Positions 37,856-45,172 of a DNA stretch of 64,000 bases are shown piece after piece. How positions within the stretch are numbered: position 1 is the first letter of the stretch; every line of letters starts with the position of its first letter. The notes under the pieces were generated by a model. The model saw only the letters and a list, made by a program, of their open reading frames with translations. It was not told the origin of the DNA and did not search any database. The DNA lies in NCBI RefSeq assembly GCF_020531845.1, contig NZ_JAJAVF010000004.1:1-64000 (forward strand), given 5' to 3'. The position numbers and the translations under genes are program-made. The stretch comes from Methylobacillus methanolivorans (GTDB taxonomy: Bacteria > Pseudomonadota > Gammaproteobacteria > Burkholderiales > Methylophilaceae).

Positions 37856-39205
37856 ATGTTTGATAAAGTCCTCATTGCCAATCGAGGGGAAATCGCCCTG
37901 CGCATTCAACGCGCTTGCCGCGAACTCGGCATCAAGACAGTTGCGGTGCATTCCGAAGCTGACCGTGAAGCCAAGTACGTCAAGCTCGCCGATGAATCTG
38001 TCTGCATCGGCCCTGCTCCCTCTGGCCAAAGTTACCTGAATATTCCCGCAGTCATCAGTGCGGCAGAAGTCACCGATGCTGAAGCTATCCACCCTGGTTA
38101 TGGCTTCCTCTCAGAAAACGCTGATTTTGCCGAGCGTGTCGAGCAAAGCGGCTTTACCTTTATCGGCCCACGTGCTGAGACTATCCGCCTCATGGGCGAC
38201 AAGGTCAGCGCCAAGGACACCATGAAGGCAGCTGGAGTACCTTGCGTACCAGGCTCAGATGGCGCACTCACCGATGATGCAGATGAAAACCTGCGCATTG
38301 CCAAAGGTATTGGCTACCCGGTCATCATCAAGGCCGCTGGCGGTGGTGGCGGTCGCGGCATGCGCGTGGTGCATACCGAAGCCGCATTGCTGAATGCCAT
38401 CAGCATGACCAAGGCCGAGGCCCAAGCCGCTTTTGGCAACCCCATGGTTTACATGGAAAAGTTCCTTGAACAGCCTCGCCACATTGAGATCCAGGTGCTG
38501 GCTGATCAGCATGGCAATGCTATTTACCTAGGTGAACGCGATTGCTCCATGCAGCGCCGCCACCAAAAAGTGCTGGAAGAAGCCCCAGCACCCGGCATTA
38601 GCCTGGCCTTGCGCGAAAAAATCGGCACAGCATGTGCCGAGGCCTGCAAACGTATCAACTATCGTGGCGCCGGTACTTTCGAGTTCCTCTACGAAAATGG
38701 CGAGTTTTACTTTATTGAGATGAACACCCGCGTGCAGGTAGAGCATCCCGTCACAGAAATGGTCACGGGCATCGATATCGTGCAACAACAGATCCTGATT
38801 GCAGCTAACGAAAAACTCAGTATCAAGCAGAAAGATGTCAAGCTGGCCGGGCATTCGATTGAGTGTCGTATCAATGCCGAAGACCCGTTCAACTTCGTGC
38901 CTTCTCCAGGCCGTATCACCACATTCCACATGCCTGGTGGCCCTGGTATCCGTGTTGATACCCATGCCTACCAAGGTTACATGGTACCGCCCAACTATGA
39001 CTCCATGATCGGCAAGCTGATTGCCTATGGCGATACACGTGAGCAAGCGATTGCCCGCATGCAGATCGCTCTGTCGGAAATGGTGATTGAGGGAATCAAG
39101 ACTAATGTAGCCTTGCACAAGGAATTGCTCGCGGATGCAGCCTTCCATCAAGGTGGCACCAGCATCCACTACCTGGAACATAAACTAGGCATTGCAAGCA
39201 AGTAA
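37856..39205 (+). CDS. accC: Biotin carboxylase subunit of acetyl-CoA carboxylase
   Basis: ATP-dependent carboxylation of biotin on AccB. The 449-residue protein has the start [29 protein letters not shown], the ATP-grasp glycine loop [11 protein letters not shown], catalytic [19 protein letters not shown] and [14 protein letters not shown]. The stop overlaps the prmA start by 1 nt (TAATG), a tight operon. Confidence 0.98.
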   Translation: MFDKVLIANRGEIALRIQRACRELGIKTVAVHSEADREAKYVKLADESVCIGPAPSGQSYLNIPAVISAAEVTDAEAIHPGYGFLSENADFAERVEQSGFTFIGPRAETIRLMGDKVSAKDTMKAAGVPCVPGSDGALTDDADENLRIAKGIGYPVIIKAAGGGGGRGMRVVHTEAALLNAISMTKAEAQAAFGNPMVYMEKFLEQPRHIEIQVLADQHGNAIYLGERDCSMQRRHQKVLEEAPAPGISLALREKIGTACAEACKRINYRGAGTFEFLYENGEFYFIEMNTRVQVEHPVTEMVTGIDIVQQQILIAANEKLSIKQKDVKLAGHSIECRINAEDPFNFVPSPGRITTFHMPGGPGIRVDTHAYQGYMVPPNYDSMIGKLIAYGDTREQAIARMQIALSEMVIEGIKTNVALHKELLADAAFHQGGTSIHYLEHKLGIASK

Positions 39206-40092
39206 TGGGCTGGATTTCACTCAAAATCGAGGCTCAGGACAATAACGCCGAGCTCTTGAGCGATAGCCTGATGGAACTTGGCGCCCTCTCTGCCAGTATT
39301 GAGGACGCCAACGCCGAAACCCCGGACGAGCAACCCATCTTCGGCGAACCCGGTGATCCACCGCCGGGCATCTGGCAACAAAATGTTGTCAGTGCATTGC
39401 TGGATGAAGATGCCGACGTGGCTGCTCTATTACATGAGCTCAGTGCCGCGACGGGTATTGCGGATTTCCGCTATAGCACCGAAACCATCGCTGAACAGGA
39501 TTGGGTACGTGCAACACAATCCCAGTTTGAGCCTATCCGTATCCGCGATGATCTCTGGATCGTCCCTTCCTGGCACGATGCGCCCAATCCCGATGCACTT
39601 AATATCGTGCTGGACCCAGGCCTGGCCTTTGGTACCGGCAGCCACCCGACCACGCACTTGTGCCTGAGCTGGCTTGCCAACACCGTCACACCTGATATCA
39701 GCGTGCTTGATTATGGCTGCGGCTCTGGCATCTTGGCGATTGCTGCACGTAAGCTAGGTGCTGGTAAGGTCATCGGCGTGGATATTGATGCCCAGGCCAT
39801 TCAGTCCAGCGTCTATAACGCCGAACAAAACCAGACGGATGCCAGCTTCTATCTCGCCAATGACTTGCCTAGCGGGCAGTTTGACATGGTCGTTGCGAAT
39901 ATCCTCTCCAGCGCTTTATCGGTGCTTGCACCGGCATTGGCACGCGCCACCAGCCCTGGTGGCAAGATTGCGCTGTCAGGCATCCTGCGTGAACAAGCTG
40001 AACAGGTCAGCGCCATTTACCAGGAATGGTTCGACATGAACACACCGACATTCATGGATAGCTGGGTGTTGCTCACGGGAAGCAGAAGGTGA
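39205..40092 (+). CDS. prmA: Ribosomal protein L11 methyltransferase
   Basis: SAM-dependent trimethylation of ribosomal protein L11. The 295-residue protein has an N-terminal recognition domain (about 1-100), the family motif LDPGLAFGTGSHPTTHLCL and SAM motif I LDYGCGSGILAIAA. It overlaps accC by 1 nt and precedes the zinc-ribbon protein gene by 9 bp. Confidence 0.96.
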   Translation: MGWISLKIEAQDNNAELLSDSLMELGALSASIEDANAETPDEQPIFGEPGDPPPGIWQQNVVSALLDEDADVAALLHELSAATGIADFRYSTETIAEQDWVRATQSQFEPIRIRDDLWIVPSWHDAPNPDALNIVLDPGLAFGTGSHPTTHLCLSWLANTVTPDISVLDYGCGSGILAIAARKLGAGKVIGVDIDAQAIQSSVYNAEQNQTDASFYLANDLPSGQFDMVVANILSSALSVLAPALARATSPGGKIALSGILREQAEQVSAIYQEWFDMNTPTFMDSWVLLTGSRR

Positions 40093-40101
40093 CCTACTGA
40101 T

Positions 40102-41130
40102 ATGCAGCTAGTGACCTCCTGCCCAGCGTGCGACACCCGATTTCACGTCAAGCCGGAACAACTGGCAGCCCATGCTGGCGACCTGCGCTGCGGTCAATGT
40201 CAGCATGTCTTCAATGCAGGCGCCAGACTGTATGAAGTTCTGCCACCACAAAGCCTGGTTCCACTACCTGAGCACCACATCACAAACGATGTGGCCATTG
40301 CACCAGATGCATCGTCTACTGAAACTTTCGATGAAGTCTCTCCCCTGCACGCAGAGACTATTCAGGACGATAGCGCATTCGTCGTTGACTCAACACCAGC
40401 AAGCACTACTCCACCTGCATCAGCCGATGATGCTGACGCCATTGCCGATATTGATGCCGCCCTGGCAAGGATTTTGAATATCAATCAGGGAGAGTCTGTA
40501 GATACCGAGGCGGAAGCCGAACCGGTCTTGGCTGTTGATACAGATACAGACGACCAATCTCTGGATATGCCAAGGGCAAAGATTGCGGAAGAACCAATAG
40601 AGCCGCCCGTTACCAGTAGTTTCCTTGCACCGGAGCAGCCCAGTCGTAAACGTCGATTTACTCCCTGGCTGACCATCCCGCTGAGCCTGCTGCTCGTGTT
40701 GGTCCTACTCGCCCAAGCCGCTTATCTATTCCGCAGCCAGATCGCGGGTTATTGGCCAGCCAGCAGACCCGCTCTCAGCGCTACCTGCCAATGGTTCGGA
40801 TGCACAGTGCCTTTGCCTCGTAATGCTGAATTACTCGCCCTGGACGACTCTGACCTACAGGAAGATTTTGAGCATCCAGATGTCATCCAGCTCGCTACCA
40901 AGCTGCTCAATAATGCCAGCTATACGCAAGCCTATCCCATGCTGGAATTGACACTGACAGATGAAGACGACAAGCCCAAGCTGCGCCGTATCTTCGCACC
41001 CGAGGAATACCTGCCCGCAGGTACCGATCTTCAGGCAGGCTTACCTGCGGGTGAGGAAATCCAGATCAATCTGGCATTTTCCACCAGCGGCGAAACTGTA
41101 TCAGGCTATCGCGTATTCGTTACGTACTAG
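40102..41130 (+). CDS. Zinc-ribbon and DUF3426 membrane protein
   Basis: 342 residues. The N-terminus is an MJ0042-type zinc ribbon with cysteines C7, C10, C30 and C33 (SCPACDTRFHV and RCGQCQHVFNA). A long acidic, low-complexity linker follows (about 60-180), then one membrane segment at about 189-209 and a C-terminal DUF3426 domain, presumably periplasmic. It is regularly found after prmA in betaproteobacteria; function is unknown. It ends the cutA-to-prmA run. Confidence 0.87.
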   Translation: MQLVTSCPACDTRFHVKPEQLAAHAGDLRCGQCQHVFNAGARLYEVLPPQSLVPLPEHHITNDVAIAPDASSTETFDEVSPLHAETIQDDSAFVVDSTPASTTPPASADDADAIADIDAALARILNINQGESVDTEAEAEPVLAVDTDTDDQSLDMPRAKIAEEPIEPPVTSSFLAPEQPSRKRRFTPWLTIPLSLLLVLVLLAQAAYLFRSQIAGYWPASRPALSATCQWFGCTVPLPRNAELLALDDSDLQEDFEHPDVIQLATKLLNNASYTQAYPMLELTLTDEDDKPKLRRIFAPEEYLPAGTDLQAGLPAGEEIQINLAFSTSGETVSGYRVFVTY

Positions 41131-41172
41131 AGCTACAAACCGCTGACCACAACAATATAGTCTTACACCACT

Positions 41173-41189
41173 CTCATGAAAATCATGAG
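41173..41189. promoter_or_regulatory. Perfect dyad upstream of pqqA
   Basis: CTCATGA-AAA-TCATGAG, 7-bp arms with a 3-bp centre, 122 bp before the pqqA start and 43 bp after the preceding stop. No T run follows, so it is not a standard terminator; it may be an operator. Confidence 0.35.
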
Positions 41190-41310
41190 CCACAGATCAT
41201 GATGCTACGCATGGCATCCCTAATTTTGATCTATATGATGTGAATCATGGATTGCGCGGTTAAGAGTGATTACCACGCACCCTCTACCCCAAACTTAAAG
41301 GAGATTCATC

Positions 41311-41382
41311 ATGTGGACCAAGCCAGAAGTGACTGAAATGCGTTTTGGTTTTGAAGTAACCATGTACGTTTGCAACCGTTAA
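41311..41382 (+). CDS. pqqA: PQQ precursor peptide PqqA, orphan copy
   Basis: Encodes the 23-residue peptide whose Glu and Tyr side chains are fused to make pyrroloquinoline quinone, the cofactor of methanol dehydrogenase. The two cross-linked residues are visible as E16 and Y20 in EVTMY, and the peptide starts MWTKPEVTEMRFG, a typical PqqA. The ribosome site AAAGGAG is 7-8 nt before the ATG. No pqqB, C, D or E gene follows in the remaining 22 kb, so the biosynthetic enzymes must be elsewhere. Its own terminator follows 27 bp later. Confidence 0.95.
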   Translation: MWTKPEVTEMRFGFEVTMYVCNR

Positions 41383-41408
41383 TCATTTGTTGCTCATCTC
41401 CGTACGTA

Positions 41409-41430
41409 AAAGGGGCCGCCAGGCCCCTTT
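41409..41430. terminator. Bidirectional terminator between pqqA and oxyR
   Basis: Stem GGGGCC/GGCCCC with a GCCA loop, extended by A-T pairs on both sides. It separates pqqA (+) from oxyR (-), which converge. Confidence 0.85.
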
Positions 41431-41450
41431 CGCTTTTCCTTTGATCGCGT

Positions 41451-42362
41451 TTATTCAACCTCTATGATCGCGTGCAAACACGGTGACTTGAGCGCACGTA
41501 TCGCCTCTACCAAACATGCAATCGCTTTTTCGCGCGTGTAGCCCTTGCGCCAAGCCAACGCCATACGCCTTGTGGGGACAGGGTGAGTAAATGGAATAGT
41601 CTTGATCAGTGGGTTCTGGTAGCGCTCCACCGCGGCGCTACAAGGCAATACAGTAATGCCCAGATTGGAAGCCACCATATTGCGGATCGTTTCTAGCGAG
41701 TTTCCCTGCAACACCTCGCCATGACGGGAAAGCTCCGGGCAAGCTAGGACCACTTGGTTGCTGAAACAATGTCCACTATTCAGTAAAAGCACCTTTTCAT
41801 CAGCTAACTCTTCGGCATGAATCTCCTTGCGACCAGCCCAAGGATGAATATCTGGCACCGCCACCACAAAACTCTCGTCATACAAAGGCTCGCAACGTAT
41901 GCCAGGTACATCAAATGGCAAGGCGATGATAGCCGCATCAATCACACGGTTGCGTAACTGAGTTTCCAGATTAGCCGTCAGGTTTTCCTCTACTTCCAAG
42001 GGCATGTCTGGTGCCAATTGACGCAAGGCGGGGATAATCTCCGGCAACAGATAAGGACCAGTAGAATAAATCACACCCAGCTTGAAAGGGCCCGCCAACT
42101 GATTATTGCCCATACGCGCGATTTCCTTGATGCGGTTGGACTCCTCTAGGGTGCGGCTTGCCTGGGCAATAATCTGCTCTCCAATCGGCGTCATCGCTAC
42201 ATCCTTGTGGCTACGCTCAAAAAGCGTCACACCCAGCTCTTCTTCCAGCTTTTTCACCGCCAAGCTCAGCGCTGGCTGGCTGACAAAGCATTTTTCCGCT
42301 GCGCGTCGAAAATTACGCTCGCGCGCCACCGCAACAATAAATTTAAGTTCACTGAGTGTCAT
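41451..42362 (-). CDS. oxyR: Hydrogen peroxide-sensing LysR regulator OxyR
   Basis: Redox-switch activator of peroxide defence. The 303-residue LysR protein has an N-terminal helix-turn-helix (FRRAAEKCFVSQPALSLAVKKLEEELG) and, in the sensor domain, C199 and C208 within LNSGHCFSNQVVLACPE. These are the same positions and spacing as the disulfide-forming cysteines of E. coli OxyR, which makes the assignment firm. It is divergent from the HPP/CBS membrane-protein gene. Confidence 0.93.
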   Translation of the reverse strand: MTLSELKFIVAVARERNFRRAAEKCFVSQPALSLAVKKLEEELGVTLFERSHKDVAMTPIGEQIIAQASRTLEESNRIKEIARMGNNQLAGPFKLGVIYSTGPYLLPEIIPALRQLAPDMPLEVEENLTANLETQLRNRVIDAAIIALPFDVPGIRCEPLYDESFVVAVPDIHPWAGRKEIHAEELADEKVLLLNSGHCFSNQVVLACPELSRHGEVLQGNSLETIRNMVASNLGITVLPCSAAVERYQNPLIKTIPFTHPVPTRRMALAWRKGYTREKAIACLVEAIRALKSPCLHAIIEVE

Positions 42363-42371
42363 ATTGGGTAA

Positions 42372-42386
42372 TGATAACTAATATCA
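42372..42386. promoter_or_regulatory. Dyad directly upstream of oxyR
   Basis: TGATA-ACTAA-TATCA, 10 bp before the oxyR start on its upstream side, followed 7 bp further by a second GATA half-site in an AT-rich tract. LysR regulators commonly bind such sites near their own promoter, so autoregulation is possible. Confidence 0.35.
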
Positions 42387-42509
42387 ATCAAATGATATAT
42401 ATTAATAAGCGTTAAATATATCTTATCAAAAAAACCCATATTCCCAAGCATCGCCAAGGGTAGGCATTGATGATAGATTGCACCCTTTGCAAATATTAAG
42501 GTTACACCT

Positions 42510-43685
42510 GTGTCTGGGGTACTGAATTGGTTCAAGGGCTGGAAGCCACAGCAAAGCCCAGTCAATCACCAAGAGAAATTGCGCGCGTGCCTGGGTGCCT
42601 TGCTTGGCATCCTGATCAGTGGGCTTATGAGCGCTTGGTTACTGGGCGTAGAAAGCCTGCCCTTCCTGATTGCGCCATTAGGCGCTTCCGCAGTGCTACT
42701 CTACGCCGTACCTGCCAGCCCACTGGCACAGCCATGGTCTATCATGGGAGGCAATATGGTATCGGCGCTCGTCGGTATCCTCTGCCTGCACTGGATTGCC
42801 AGTATCCCAGTAGCAGCTGCGATTGCAGTTGCGCTATCCATCGGCCTCATGTTTGCATTACGTTGCCTGCACCCGCCCGGCGGCGCCGTGGCATTGACCG
42901 CCGTGCTATCCGGCCCGTTGGCGCTAGAGCACAGCGCTTATTTCCTAGCACTGGTCGCGATCAACTCGGGACTTCTGCTCCTGGTAGCTTTGCTTTACAA
43001 CAATGTCACTAAACGCCGTTATCCCCACCAGGCAAGAACTGAAACACACCTGCATAAAACCCATGACATCAGTCCAGGGCACCGGGTAGGATTCACCACT
43101 GCCGATCTGGATGCTGTCCTCAAGGAATACAATCAGGTACTGGATGTTGCACGGGACGACCTGGAAAATCTTTTCCTACAAACCGAGATGCAGGCATATA
43201 AGCGCCGCTTTGGGACAATCACCTGTGGCGATATCATGTCGCGCGATGTCGTCAGCGTGGAATACGGCACACTGCTGGAAGAAGCGTGGCCCTTATTGCT
43301 CAACCATCACATCAAGGCATTGCCTGTTGTTGACCGAGCACAACGTGTTATCGGCATCGTCACGCGCTTTGACTTTCTCAAGCACGCCAATCTTGATGCT
43401 TATCCAGGCCTGGAAGAAAAATTGCGGAAGTTTGTACGGCGTACCTTCCGGGTAGAAACCGATCACCCGGAAGTGGTCGGCCAAATCATGACCAGCAAAG
43501 TGCTCACTACCAACACCGATACCCATATCGTGCAGTTGGTACCATTGCTGTCTGAACATGGGATTCACCATATCCCGGTACTAGATCACGAACGCCGCTT
43601 GGTGGGCATCGTAACCCAGACCGATTTGATCGCCGCACTCTATCGTGGACGGCTTGAGGAAACCGGCAGCCAGGCTACCGGTTAA
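42510..43685 (+). CDS. HPP family membrane protein with tandem CBS domains
   Basis: 391 residues. The first 165 form an HPP domain with about four to five membrane segments and the signature CLHPPGGAVALTAVLSG; HPP proteins have been linked to nitrite transport in plastids and cyanobacteria. The C-terminal half carries two CBS domains (about 240-295 and 325-380), which usually sense adenosyl ligands. The start is GTG at 42510 with AAGG 8 nt upstream. Divergent from oxyR; a regulatory link is only suggested. Confidence 0.88.
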   Translation: MSGVLNWFKGWKPQQSPVNHQEKLRACLGALLGILISGLMSAWLLGVESLPFLIAPLGASAVLLYAVPASPLAQPWSIMGGNMVSALVGILCLHWIASIPVAAAIAVALSIGLMFALRCLHPPGGAVALTAVLSGPLALEHSAYFLALVAINSGLLLLVALLYNNVTKRRYPHQARTETHLHKTHDISPGHRVGFTTADLDAVLKEYNQVLDVARDDLENLFLQTEMQAYKRRFGTITCGDIMSRDVVSVEYGTLLEEAWPLLLNHHIKALPVVDRAQRVIGIVTRFDFLKHANLDAYPGLEEKLRKFVRRTFRVETDHPEVVGQIMTSKVLTTNTDTHIVQLVPLLSEHGIHHIPVLDHERRLVGIVTQTDLIAALYRGRLEETGSQATG

Positions 43686-43690
43686 CCAGT

Positions 43691-44932
43691 TCAAGCGCTT
43701 TGAGCTACCGGACGCAACGCCTGAAAATCGGCTCCACTTGGGTTTTGGAATACACGTAGGCCAAATTCAGGCAGTATCGCGAGCAGATGATCGAAGATAT
43801 CTGACTGGATCGCTTCGTACTGCACCCAGACCGTCGTGTTAGTGAAACACCATATTTCAATCGGAATACCTTCTGCAGAAAGGTTCTGCTGGCGCACCAC
43901 CATGGTCATGTTCTGGTTCACTCGTGGATGCGTTTTCAAATATTGCTCCACATACGCACGGAATGTCCCAATATTCGTTACGCGGCGCGTATTGATTGGC
44001 CGCTTGCCCCTTTCCCCCAAGGCCTTGTTCCACTCCTCCAGCTCGCCCTGTTTTTTCTTCAGGTAATCATCCAACAGGCTGAACTCCTGAAGATGTTGCA
44101 ACTCTTCCGGCGTTAGGAAGTGGATGCTGTTCTGGTCGATGAAGATACTGCGCTTGATGCGGCGACCACCAGACTCGAACATGCCACGCCAATTCTTGAA
44201 TGAATCAGTGATGAAACGCTTGGTGGGGATTGTCGTAATGGTCTTGTCCCAGTTCTGCACCTTGACCGTATGCAACGCAATGTCGATCACATCGCCATCA
44301 GCGTTCAATTGCGGCATTTCCACCCAATCTCCCACACGGATAATGTCATTGGAGCTGATCTGCACACTCGCCACCAGCGAGAGCAAGGTATCCTGGAAAA
44401 TCAACATGAGCACCGCCGCCATCGCGCCGATCCCAGACAACAGAATCACTGGCGAGCGATCCATCAGCGTTGCCACTACCAGGATAGCCGCCAAGATGTA
44501 AATCACCAGCTTCACCACCTGCACGTAACCCTTGATCGGCTTGCGGTGTGCATCAGGCCGCTGCTGCCACACATCATTGATCACATCCAGCGCACCTGCA
44601 ATCGCCAAACCTATCGTCAGGACGATAAAGCCATGCGCCACGTTGCGCACCACCGTGACCACGGCCTCTGGCAACTCAGGGATCCAGGCAATGCCAACTG
44701 AAATAATCAAGGCAGGCACAATATTTGAAAGCCTTGCCACTACGCGGTTTCGCGCAATCGATTGCCCCACAGTAGCTGAACGTAAAATCTTGTGCAAACC
44801 GCGCACCAAGATATGCTTGACCACCCAGTTGGCGATCCATGCCCCCAACAACAAGAGTGTGACACACACCAAGCTGAACACTTCGCGATGGCCCTGTAGC
44901 CACGCCAATACACCATTCCAATCTTCTGTCAT
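43691..44932 (-). CDS. Small-conductance mechanosensitive channel (YbdG-like)
   Basis: 413 residues with five hydrophobic segments and an MscS core: the pore-lining helix region SGIGAMAAVLMLIFQDTLLSLVASVQISSNDIIRVGDWVEMP, then the beta domain with TIPTKRFITDSFKNWRGMFESGGRRIKRS, as in the YbdG/YnaI-type long MscS proteins. It likely protects from osmotic downshock. The gene converges with the HPP/CBS gene, only 5 bp between the stops. Confidence 0.9.
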   Translation of the reverse strand: MTEDWNGVLAWLQGHREVFSLVCVTLLLLGAWIANWVVKHILVRGLHKILRSATVGQSIARNRVVARLSNIVPALIISVGIAWIPELPEAVVTVVRNVAHGFIVLTIGLAIAGALDVINDVWQQRPDAHRKPIKGYVQVVKLVIYILAAILVVATLMDRSPVILLSGIGAMAAVLMLIFQDTLLSLVASVQISSNDIIRVGDWVEMPQLNADGDVIDIALHTVKVQNWDKTITTIPTKRFITDSFKNWRGMFESGGRRIKRSIFIDQNSIHFLTPEELQHLQEFSLLDDYLKKKQGELEEWNKALGERGKRPINTRRVTNIGTFRAYVEQYLKTHPRVNQNMTMVVRQQNLSAEGIPIEIWCFTNTTVWVQYEAIQSDIFDHLLAILPEFGLRVFQNPSGADFQALRPVAQSA

Positions 44933-45131
44933 TTTTTATCTTTCCTACCTGTTACAACACGTGTGACTGAAACATAGCCAGCCACGTCGGAGGTTCCCGC
45001 AACACAAAAGCAAAAACGCCAACAGCCTTGCACAGCAAGGATTGGCAGCCAATGGATGAGTTAGGGAACAGCCTGTTAGTACGCAGGAGATTGGATAGGT
45101 TCAGAAAAATATGGACTCACTTAACTCAACA

Positions 45132-45156
45132 AGGTGCCGGACTTGAACCGGCACCT
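45132..45156 (-). other. Hairpin resembling a tRNA T-arm, 17 bp beyond the TonB receptor gene
   Basis: On the minus strand AGGTGCCGG-TTCAAGT-CCGGCACCT forms a 9-bp stem with the 7-nt loop TTCAAGT, which has the exact pattern of a tRNA T-loop. No acceptor stem or CCA follows and no anticodon arm is found upstream, so it is not an intact tRNA. It may simply end transcription of the receptor gene, or be a leftover tRNA fragment. The rest of 44933-45172 holds two small tandem hairpins (45026-45053) and no gene. Confidence 0.4.
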
Positions 45157-45172
45157 ATCTTTTGAACCGTCG

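Noticed and set aside
38528..39181. 217-residue open frame on the minus strand
   Set aside because: Opposite accC, a highly conserved gene; no translation signal.
45026..45053. Two tandem small hairpins (CCTTGC/GCAAGG and ATTGG/CCAAT)
   Set aside because: Short stems with no T run and no array structure; not a CRISPR or an attachment site on present evidence.
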